Positions 54,307 through 62,124 of a DNA stretch of 64,000 bases are shown in pieces. A program made the translations under genes and the position numbers. The stretch comes from an uncultured Pelagibacteraceae bacterium. Its GTDB lineage: Bacteria > Pseudomonadota > Alphaproteobacteria > Pelagibacterales > Pelagibacteraceae. Below the pieces are notes generated by a model. That model was not told the origin of the DNA. It worked only from the letters and a program-made list of their open reading frames with translations, and did no database searches. Each line of letters opens with the position of its first letter. Positions within the stretch are counted from its first letter, which is position 1. The DNA lies in the NCBI GenBank assembly GCA_902631255.1, contig CACOXS010000002.1, positions 56,622 through 120,621 of the forward strand. Reading direction: 5' to 3'.

Positions 54307-54873
54307 CTATTCCCCGGGGGTACCCATTACATAAGGTTGAAAATTTTTATCTTTTGATTGCTTTTTGAAAATAGTTGCTTTTGCAAGTATTTGTTTGGTG
54401 ATTTCTTTTTTTAATTGTCCATCTTGTTTATTGATGCTGCAATTATTTGGTGCAATACATTTTTTATAAAAAATATCAACGTCTAAAGCATCAGATCTAA
54501 TTTCGTTACTTAAAAATCTTATTGTAATTTTAAGAGACTCATCAGCATTACCTTGTTCTGAATACCAATCAGTTATTATAATTCCACCACTATAATTTGC
54601 AGAGGTTAATGGCATAAAATCTAAAACATCAAGAGAAGCTCTCCACAATTCATTAGAACTTGCGAATTCAAAATTTGTATCCTTATTTCCTGACATTGCA
54701 GTGCTCAAACGAAAACCCTTACCCTCCTCTATATTTTTCTTAACTCTTAATTTTGGATCAGGTGGATTTTTTCTAGCATCCCCAGGTTTAAAAAATCCTT
54801 TTCCACATGATGATAAGCTAAAAATTGTTAATAAACTTATTATAAGTATTTTATTGATCCAAATATTTGACAT
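54307..54873 (-). CDS. DUF3576-like predicted lipoprotein
   Basis: Lipobox LSSC; NELWRASLDVLDFMPLTSANYSGGIIITDWYS; upstream of leuS. Confidence 0.8.
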   Translation of the reverse strand: MSNIWINKILIISLLTIFSLSSCGKGFFKPGDARKNPPDPKLRVKKNIEEGKGFRLSTAMSGNKDTNFEFASSNELWRASLDVLDFMPLTSANYSGGIIITDWYSEQGNADESLKITIRFLSNEIRSDALDVDIFYKKCIAPNNCSINKQDGQLKKEITKQILAKATIFKKQSKDKNFQPYVMGTPGE

Positions 54874-55075
54874 TTTCGATTTCTAAAATGAAATTTAAAA
54901 TAATATACAATTAAATTTTAAAATTTATGAAAATAATACAAATATAAATGTTGTATAATTGCAACACTTTATAATTTATTTAACAAAACTAGGCATTTAT
55001 AACGTTTTTTGTGACTAAAATGATAGTTTGCTCATGTTTATTATTAATAATTAAACAAATAAAGGAGTAATTAAT

Positions 55076-56035
55076 ATGAACAATTTAAGAAAAATCGGAT
55101 TATCAGCTTTAGCTGGTTCTCTTGCTACTTTTTCTGCGAACGCTGCTGATATGTCAGTAAGCGGTGGAGCGTCAATATCTTTTGACGATACTAACAGAGG
55201 ATTTGGTGATAGAGGAAATGGCTTCTACATGGGTGATAGTCTTAAGTTTAACGCATCTGGTGAAACAGATAATGGTATTGGCGTCGCAGTCTACTATGAA
55301 ATCGACGGTGGTACATTAGACGATTACAACATGAAACTATCAGGTGACTGGGGAACTTTAACGTTCGATGGTCATGGTGGTTCATCTGCATTCGGTGCAG
55401 TAGATGACAAAACTCCAAATGCTTACGAAGAGGCTTGGGATGTTATCGACACTAATGGTGCTACAGCTGGTGGAACTCCAACAGTAATCAATGGTGGTGG
55501 TGGAAATAACATGTTTATTTACACTTCTCCAAGCATGGGTGGAGCTACTGCTACAGTTGCATACAGAAATCATGAGAGTGATGCTGCTGAGTCATACATG
55601 GACTTCGCGGTAGCAATATCTCCAGAAGCAGTCGAAGGTTTAACTCTTGGATTTGCTAATTCAGATAACACTGTTGCATCAGCTTCTAACCAAGATGATG
55701 ATGAAACTACTATGTACGCTACATATGCATTTGGTGCAGTTACAGTTGGTGTTCAACAATCAGACTTAGATAGCACAGCTTCAGGTTCTGATTTAGAATC
55801 AATTTCTTATGGTGTTACATATGCAGTAAACGATGATTTCTCAATCGGTTACAGCTACCATGAACTAGAAACAGAGTCGACTACTGATTCAGATCAAGAG
55901 TCAACTGGTGTTTCTTTCTCATACACTTCAGGTGGAATGACAATTGGTGGTGCTATGAACGAAGTTGAAAACATGGGTGGAACTGCCGCAACTGATAGAG
56001 AAGGTTACGAGTTCACTTTATCATTTGCATTCTAA
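55076..56035 (+). CDS. Porin-like outer membrane beta-barrel protein
   Basis: Signal peptide ending SANA/A, acidic amphipathic beta strands, terminal EFTLSFAF aromatic residue; AAGGAG RBS. Confidence 0.9.
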   Translation: MNNLRKIGLSALAGSLATFSANAADMSVSGGASISFDDTNRGFGDRGNGFYMGDSLKFNASGETDNGIGVAVYYEIDGGTLDDYNMKLSGDWGTLTFDGHGGSSAFGAVDDKTPNAYEEAWDVIDTNGATAGGTPTVINGGGGNNMFIYTSPSMGGATATVAYRNHESDAAESYMDFAVAISPEAVEGLTLGFANSDNTVASASNQDDDETTMYATYAFGAVTVGVQQSDLDSTASGSDLESISYGVTYAVNDDFSIGYSYHELETESTTDSDQESTGVSFSYTSGGMTIGGAMNEVENMGGTAATDREGYEFTLSFAF

Positions 56036-56055
56036 TTTAATTAGAAAACAAATTT

Positions 56056-56088
56056 AAAAAGGGCCCCTACTCAGGGGCCTTTTTTTTT
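56056..56088 (+). terminator. Rho-independent terminator after porin
   Basis: GGCCCCT-actc-AGGGGCC followed by nine T residues. Confidence 0.92.
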
Positions 56089-56617
56089 ATTCAAAAAATG
56101 AAATTCCTGCAAAACCAGAAATATTCAATAATCTAAGTTTTTTTAAATTTTCTTTTGATATTCCACCTAAAGCAACAATTTTTTTTTTTGAATATCTAGA
56201 AATTATTTTGAATTTATTTATTCCAAGAAAATTATTATTTTTTTTGAATAATGACGAGATGAATATACCCTGGACCTTTTGAAGTTCTTTTATTCTTATC
56301 TCTTTTAAATTATGAGCAGATCCCAAAACAATAAACTTAGAATAAGTTGAATAGTTTAAATGATCAAATTTATTATTAAAAGATGGTAAATAAACACCAT
56401 CCAATTTCAAGTTCAGAGCCATTTTGAAATTATTTGCTAATAAAAATTTATTGCCATTTTTTTTAAGATAAGCCTTAAGTCTTAAAATTTTGTCAACATC
56501 AAATTTTAAAGATTTATAATCTCTGTAGATAAATGTAGTTGTTTTATCTTGTTTATTGATAATATTTGTATCAAAAGAATTTATAAAGTAATATTTTTTC
56601 AGTATTTTATCATGCAT
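56087..56617 (-). CDS. Thiamine-phosphate synthase-like (ThiE/TenI family)
   Basis: NNFKMALNLKLDGVYLPS, FIVLGSAHNLKEI, KKKIVALGGISKENLKKL. Confidence 0.75.
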   Translation of the reverse strand: MHDKILKKYYFINSFDTNIINKQDKTTTFIYRDYKSLKFDVDKILRLKAYLKKNGNKFLLANNFKMALNLKLDGVYLPSFNNKFDHLNYSTYSKFIVLGSAHNLKEIRIKELQKVQGIFISSLFKKNNNFLGINKFKIISRYSKKKIVALGGISKENLKKLRLLNISGFAGISFFE

Positions 56618-57271
56618 AAAACTGTTCAAAATTTAATAGATATCCAAAAAGAAATTAAATTAAGTTTAGATACTCTACAAATCAATAAAGTACCAAAAAT
56701 TATTGCAGTATCAAAGACTTTTGGAATGGATAAAATATTACCCTTAATTGAACATGGTCACTTAGATTTTGGTGAAAATAAAGTACAAGAGGCAATAGAA
56801 AAATGGAGCGATGTAAAGTTAAATAATAAGAACTTGAAATTACATTTGATAGGTGGGCTTCAAACAAATAAAGTAAAACTAGCTGTAAAATTGTTTGATT
56901 TTATTCATTCAGTAGATAGCGAAAAGCTCGCAAAAAAAATATCTGAAGAACAAATTAAACAAAAAAAAAATTTAAAGATATTTATTCAAGTGAATATTGG
57001 AGATGAACAGCAAAAATCTGGTGTCAATAAATCATCAGTGTCTGATCTATATTCGTATTGTAAAACTCTTAATTTAGATGTGGCTGGACTAATGTGTATT
57101 CCTCCATTTGAAAAACCATCAGATAAATTTTTTAAAGAAATGAATATGCTAAGTAAAAATTTAAATTTAAATGAACTGAGCATGGGAATGTCCTCTGATT
57201 ATTTAGACGCAATAAAAAATGCTGCTACATATGTAAGAATTGGATCTAATATTTTTGGGCAAAGAAGTTAG
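56612..57271 (+). CDS. YggS-family PLP-binding protein
   Basis: PKIIAVSKTFGMDKI, DFGENKVQEAIEKW, HLIGGLQTNKVK, MGMSSDYLDAI. Confidence 0.93.
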   Translation: MHKTVQNLIDIQKEIKLSLDTLQINKVPKIIAVSKTFGMDKILPLIEHGHLDFGENKVQEAIEKWSDVKLNNKNLKLHLIGGLQTNKVKLAVKLFDFIHSVDSEKLAKKISEEQIKQKKNLKIFIQVNIGDEQQKSGVNKSSVSDLYSYCKTLNLDVAGLMCIPPFEKPSDKFFKEMNMLSKNLNLNELSMGMSSDYLDAIKNAATYVRIGSNIFGQRS

Positions 57272-57774
57272 TTTATTTGAATTTTTGTTTTTTTATTAAT
57301 TAATTTTAACATTATCAAAAAATCTTTTTTTTGTATCCCTATACACCCTGCAGTAGGCTTATAGTTATTTGTTAAATGAATAAAGATACAACTGCCTTTA
57401 AATTTAATAGGTCTTAAATAATTATATTTTATCGGTATTATTAAATCGTATTTGTGATCTTTCCTATAAAGTTTTTCACATTTAACCTTTTTTTTTAAAG
57501 TAATTAGTTTATTGTAATTTTTTTGATTTAACGGATCATCGCACCAACCCATTTGTTTTTTAATTTTAATACATCTTAGTTTTGTTAAAGGTTTTTTAAT
57601 TCTATCTGATCTGTAATATAAGTTTTCAATAGAAAAACGACCAATTGGTGTTTTTTTATCACCTTCTCTCTTGTTTCTACTTAAACCGTTTTTACCAATG
57701 CAACATTTAAAATAAAAATCATCAATTTTTAGTGAGTGTTTATTTTTGATATAATTTATCATATTATATTTCAT
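57268..57774 (-). CDS. L,D-transpeptidase (YkuD) family protein
   Basis: GDKKTPIGRFSIENLYYR, CIFIHLTNNYKPTAGCIGI; start ambiguous (57786, 57774 or 57762). Confidence 0.82.
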   Translation of the reverse strand: MKYNMINYIKNKHSLKIDDFYFKCCIGKNGLSRNKREGDKKTPIGRFSIENLYYRSDRIKKPLTKLRCIKIKKQMGWCDDPLNQKNYNKLITLKKKVKCEKLYRKDHKYDLIIPIKYNYLRPIKFKGSCIFIHLTNNYKPTAGCIGIQKKDFLIMLKLINKKTKIQIN

Positions 57775-58341
57775 ATGAATTCGCATAACCTTGTAATTTA
57801 TGAATTTGATGAATTATATAAGATTTTTGAAGAAATTAAAAAAGATATAAATTTTGATTTTGAAAGAATTAATAAACAGGAATTGTTTAATTTAAATCTT
57901 AAATCAAATTGTCTAATACTAACAAAAAAAGAAATATCAGGATTAAAAAATCAAATAGTTTTTGAAAGTTTCCCGATTTCAATTTTTAAATTACTAGAAA
58001 AAATCAATATTGAATTTATTAAAAAAAATTTTCATGAGCAATCTGAGATTTTGATTGGAAAGTATAGGTTTAACATAAATTCGCGTAAAATGTATTTTAG
58101 GGAAAATGAATTGAAACTAACGGAAAAAGAAATTAGTTCAATTATATACCTTTTCAAAGCTGCGAGGCCTATTAGAATTCAAGAGTTGCAATCAGAAGTT
58201 TGGGGATATCAATCTCAACTAGAAACTCATACAGTCGAAACTCATATTTATAGATTGAGAAAAAAAATTTATAAAGTTTTTAAAGATGAAAATTTTATTT
58301 TAAGTAAAAAAAATGGTTACGAAATTAAAAAAAAAGAATAA
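57775..58341 (+). CDS. OmpR/PhoB-type winged-helix regulator with divergent N-terminal domain
   Basis: C-terminal ELKLTEKEISSIIYLFKAARPIRIQELQSEVWGYQSQLETHTVETHIYRLRKKI. Confidence 0.85.
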   Translation: MNSHNLVIYEFDELYKIFEEIKKDINFDFERINKQELFNLNLKSNCLILTKKEISGLKNQIVFESFPISIFKLLEKINIEFIKKNFHEQSEILIGKYRFNINSRKMYFRENELKLTEKEISSIIYLFKAARPIRIQELQSEVWGYQSQLETHTVETHIYRLRKKIYKVFKDENFILSKKNGYEIKKKE

Positions 58342-58432
58342 GTATGCTAAAGATCTTTTTTCAATCAAATATAAGCCTAGAGTAATTAAGCCTAAAAAGG
58401 GTAAAGGAAGTTTTAGGAGAAAAAAGCGTTAA
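58313..58432 (+). CDS. arfA: ArfA-like alternative ribosome-rescue factor (39 aa)
   Basis: MVTKLKKKNKYAKDLFSIKYKPRVIKPKKGKGSFRRKKR*; matches the ArfA DPLFxxRVxKxKKGKGSYxRK signature; overlaps both neighbours; absent from ORF track due to length. Confidence 0.8.
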   Translation: MVTKLKKKNKYAKDLFSIKYKPRVIKPKKGKGSFRRKKR

Positions 58433-59358
58433 AGTCTTGCTCCAATTTGTTGAATTACTTTTGATGATAATTTAGTTCCTTGTTCTAAACACTGCTCGGC
58501 AGAAAAATTGTTTATAAAACCATGCAAATAACCAGCGGCAAAAAGATCGCCAGCACCTGTTAAATCTTTGATTGAGAGATTTTTGTAAGCTTTTACTTCA
58601 GTTATCTCATCCTCAAAAATTGATATTGCCCCCTTATCTCCACGAGTAACTACAATGTGTTTTTTAATTTCTTTTGCAAAAGTGATCACATCATTAAAAT
58701 TTCTAGCATTGATTAATGCCATAATTTCACTTTCATTTGCAAAAGTTAAATCTAATTTTACTTTTACTAAATCTAAAAAATTTTGTTTATGTCTTTCCAC
58801 ACAAAATAGATCTGACAATGACATTGCAACTTTATTTGAATTTTTTATTGCTTTTTCAAATGCTTTTTTTGGCTCACCCTCATCCCACAAATAACCTTCT
58901 AAAAAAATTAATTTACTTTTTTTGATAATTTTTTCATCCACATCATTTTCATTTATTTTTCCAGCAATACCTAAAAAAGTACACATGGTTCTTTCAGAGT
59001 CTGGGGTTACTAAAATAAGACATGTGCCCGTTGGAAGACTTTCTTTTTGTTTTTCGTAAAAGTAATTTACATTTTCCTCCTTTAATCCTTTCTCATATTT
59101 TTTGCCAAAATTGTCATCAGATATCTTTCCGATAAATCCAACGTCATTTTTAAGTTGAGATAAGCCTACTATTGAGTTAGCAACAGAGCCCCCGGAGATA
59201 GTTTTTTCAACTTTAAGATTTGCTAATATATTTTTGAATTCTTTTTCATCAAAAACTAACTTCATAGTACCTTTTGTAAGATTGTTTTTTGTGAGAAAAC
59301 TTTCATCTACTTTACAAATGACATCAATTATTGCATTTCCAATACCAAGAATTTTCAT
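58429..59358 (-). CDS. PfkB-family carbohydrate/adenosine kinase
   Basis: GIGNAIIDVICKV, GGSVANSIVGLSQL, KDLTGAGDLFAAGYLHG. Confidence 0.93.
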   Translation of the reverse strand: MKILGIGNAIIDVICKVDESFLTKNNLTKGTMKLVFDEKEFKNILANLKVEKTISGGSVANSIVGLSQLKNDVGFIGKISDDNFGKKYEKGLKEENVNYFYEKQKESLPTGTCLILVTPDSERTMCTFLGIAGKINENDVDEKIIKKSKLIFLEGYLWDEGEPKKAFEKAIKNSNKVAMSLSDLFCVERHKQNFLDLVKVKLDLTFANESEIMALINARNFNDVITFAKEIKKHIVVTRGDKGAISIFEDEITEVKAYKNLSIKDLTGAGDLFAAGYLHGFINNFSAEQCLEQGTKLSSKVIQQIGARL

Positions 59359-59359
59359 A

Positions 59360-60013
59360 TTAGGCTTTTTTAGTTTTTACAGGTTTTTTTCTTTTAGGAT
59401 AACAAGTAGTACAAATTTTACAAGTTACTCCATAACATTCTCTTGCTTTACAAAATTCCCTTCCATAATATATGATTTGAAGGTGAAGTTTGTTCCAACT
59501 TTTTTTTGGAAAAAGTCTTTTCAAATCTCTCTCAGTTTGAACAACATTTTTTCCATTTGTTAAACCCCATCTCTGAGCCAATCTATGTATATGAGTATCT
59601 ACTGGAAACGCGGGATATCCAAAACCTTGTGACATTACAACCCCAGCAGTTTTATGACCAACACCAGGAAGATTTTCTAATTCCTCAAAAGTTTTTGGCA
59701 CTTTACCATCATGTTTTTCGATAAGTATTTTTGATAAATTGAAAATACTTTTAGCTTTTATTCTAAAAATACCAATTTTTTTGATTAATTTTTCAATTTT
59801 TTTTCTCCCCAGTTTAACAAAGTGTTTAGGTTTATAGAATTTTGGATAGATATTTTTAGTTACGTTATTTACATTTACATCTGTACATTGTGCTGAAAGA
59901 AGGACAGATATTAAAAGTGTAAATACGTTTCTACTCTTAAGAGGAACATAAATTTTTGGGTATGTTTTGTTTAAAATTTTAAAAACTGTCTTTGCTCTTT
60001 GAATTTCATTCAT
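59360..60013 (-). CDS. nth: Endonuclease III
   Basis: LLSAQCTDVNVN, LPGVGHKTAGVV, C-terminal CYGVTCKICTTC 4Fe-4S motif. Confidence 0.96.
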   Translation of the reverse strand: MNEIQRAKTVFKILNKTYPKIYVPLKSRNVFTLLISVLLSAQCTDVNVNNVTKNIYPKFYKPKHFVKLGRKKIEKLIKKIGIFRIKAKSIFNLSKILIEKHDGKVPKTFEELENLPGVGHKTAGVVMSQGFGYPAFPVDTHIHRLAQRWGLTNGKNVVQTERDLKRLFPKKSWNKLHLQIIYYGREFCKARECYGVTCKICTTCYPKRKKPVKTKKA

Positions 60014-60789
60014 TACTTGAAATTCATCAAATTTCTCATTGAATAAAGACCTGTTTTTTTATTAATAAGCCATTTTGCTGCTGTCAAAGCACCTTCAGAA
60101 TAAAGTTTTCTATCAAATGCCTCATGATTCAAAGTAATTATTTCTTTCCCATTTGAAAATTTTACTTCGTGTTCACCAATAATTTCGCCTTTTCTTATAG
60201 AGTTAAAATTTATCTTTTTTCCATAGGGGAAAGTTTTTTTGTTTAAATATTTTTTTCCTATCAAATTGTAATAACTTTTACTTCTACCCACAGCTATTCC
60301 TTTACCTAACATTAATGCTGTTCCTGATGGATAATCTTTTTTATGTTTATGATGAATCTCAAAAATTTTACTCAAAAAGTTTTTTCCTAATGAACTTGAG
60401 GCAATCTCTGTTAAATACATTAAAAGGTTTATACCTAAACTCATATTTCCCGCTTTTAAAATTGGTATTTTTCTTGAAAAATTTTTGATTAAATTCTCCT
60501 CTTTTTTGGTAAAACCAGTAGTTCCAATAACTACTTTTTTTTTTAATTTTGTGGCTATTTTTAAAACTTCAAAAGTACATTTTGGGACTGTAAAATCAAT
60601 AATTAGGTCTACATTTTTAAATAAAGCCTCTGAATTCAGGTCTACCTTTATACCATTAATCTTTTTATTAGTTTTTTTACTTTCTGTAAGAGCAACAAGT
60701 TTGAAATTTTGATCCTTTCTAACAGATTTAATTAATTGTTGTCCCATACGACCCATACAGCCGGTCAATAATAGTTTAATTTTTTTCAT
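60013..60789 (-). CDS. dapB: 4-hydroxy-tetrahydrodipicolinate reductase
   Basis: LLTGCMGRMGQQL, IGTTGF, EIHHKHKKDYPSGTAL. Confidence 0.95.
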   Translation of the reverse strand: MKKIKLLLTGCMGRMGQQLIKSVRKDQNFKLVALTESKKTNKKINGIKVDLNSEALFKNVDLIIDFTVPKCTFEVLKIATKLKKKVVIGTTGFTKKEENLIKNFSRKIPILKAGNMSLGINLLMYLTEIASSSLGKNFLSKIFEIHHKHKKDYPSGTALMLGKGIAVGRSKSYYNLIGKKYLNKKTFPYGKKINFNSIRKGEIIGEHEVKFSNGKEIITLNHEAFDRKLYSEGALTAAKWLINKKTGLYSMRNLMNFK

Positions 60790-60956
60790 TTAAAGATAAA
60801 GATAGAAACTATCACAATGAATACAACAATTATAGACCAAATAAATAGATTTTTGATAAATCTTTTTGATTTTGAGTTTGATCTCAAAAATTCAGGAAGC
60901 ACCAAAAATAAAACTGCTATTAAAAAAACGGCTGGAACAATCTCTTCTAATCTCAT
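60786..60956 (-). CDS. Small two-TM membrane protein (56 aa), coupled to dapB
   Basis: MRLEEIVPAVFLIAVLFLVLPEFLRSNSKSKRFIKNLFIWSIIVVFIVIVSIFIFK*; TGA overlaps dapB ATG; below track cutoff. Confidence 0.7.
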   Translation of the reverse strand: MRLEEIVPAVFLIAVLFLVLPEFLRSNSKSKRFIKNLFIWSIIVVFIVIVSIFIFK

Positions 60957-60959
60957 TTT

Positions 60960-62096
60960 TTAACTATTCCAGAAACTTTTCGCCTTTTGAAAGAATTTTT
61001 TTATACTTGGATTAGATTTTTCATTTTCAATTTTTCTAAAACGTTCTAACAAATCCTTTTGTTCTTTATTTAAGAATACTGGTACCTCAGTTTTAACTTG
61101 AACATATAAGTCACCAAAATCACCTCTTCGCATAAATGGCATACCTTTACCTTTTAATCTAAATTGTTTACCATCTTGTGTTCCGTCTGGTATTTTAATC
61201 TTTGCTTTTTTTCCATCAATTGTAGGTATTTCTATTGTTGTACCGAGAGCAGCATCGGCAATTGAAATTGGGAATTCAAAAAATAAATTTACATCCGATC
61301 TTTTAAATAACTCATGAGATTTAACATTTATAAATAAATATAAATCTCCACTGGTACCCCCTCTTGTTCCAGCTTCACCTTTGCCAGCAAGTCTTATTCT
61401 CGTACCATCATCTACACCTTTAGGTATTGTTACAGATACTTTTTTGTTTGTTTGTCTATTACCTTGTCCATTACAATCTCCACATGGGTTGGTTATTTCT
61501 TCACCACTGCCAGCACATTGAGGACAAGTTTGTTGAACTGTAAAGAAACCTTGGTTAGATCTAACTCTTCCGTTTCCTCCACAATAGGTACATCTATCTG
61601 GACTTGAACCTGGTTTAGAGCCATTTCCTTTACAAGTATTACATTTTTCAGATGTAGAGAATTGAATGTTCTGTTTTTTTCCAGTGTATGCTTCCTCTAG
61701 AGTAATTGATAAATCATATCTTAGATCTGAACCTCTGTTATTTGAACTTCTTCTTGAACTTCTTCTGCCTCCACCACCAAAGTCTCCAAAAAAATCTTCG
61801 AAAATATCAGAGAAATCTGCACCGCTAAAACCTCCAAAACCACCAAAACCACCTCTACTACCGCTACCATTTTCAAATGCAGCATGTCCAAAGTTATCGT
61901 AGTTTTCTTTTTTAGATTTATCAGAGAGTACACCATAAGCCTCACTGGCTTCTTTAAATTTGTCTTCTGCAGATTTATCCCCAGGATTTTTGTCAGGGTG
62001 ATATTTAACCGCTAACTTTCTATAGGCTGATTTCAGTTCGTCGGGACTTGCGCTTTTGCTTACTCCTAAGACATCATAATAATCTCTTTTAGCCAT
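60960..62096 (-). CDS. dnaJ: Chaperone DnaJ
   Basis: J domain with HPD, G/F region, four CxxCxGxG zinc motifs. Confidence 0.98.
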   Translation of the reverse strand: MAKRDYYDVLGVSKSASPDELKSAYRKLAVKYHPDKNPGDKSAEDKFKEASEAYGVLSDKSKKENYDNFGHAAFENGSGSRGGFGGFGGFSGADFSDIFEDFFGDFGGGGRRSSRRSSNNRGSDLRYDLSITLEEAYTGKKQNIQFSTSEKCNTCKGNGSKPGSSPDRCTYCGGNGRVRSNQGFFTVQQTCPQCAGSGEEITNPCGDCNGQGNRQTNKKVSVTIPKGVDDGTRIRLAGKGEAGTRGGTSGDLYLFINVKSHELFKRSDVNLFFEFPISIADAALGTTIEIPTIDGKKAKIKIPDGTQDGKQFRLKGKGMPFMRRGDFGDLYVQVKTEVPVFLNKEQKDLLERFRKIENEKSNPSIKKFFQKAKSFWNS

Positions 62097-62124
62097 GTAT
62101 ATAACCTGGACAAATAGATGTCAG

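Noticed and set aside
61666-61902. Proline/leucine-rich 78-aa ORF antisense to dnaJ
   Set aside because: Explained by the complement of the Gly/Phe-rich and Ser/Arg linker codons of DnaJ.
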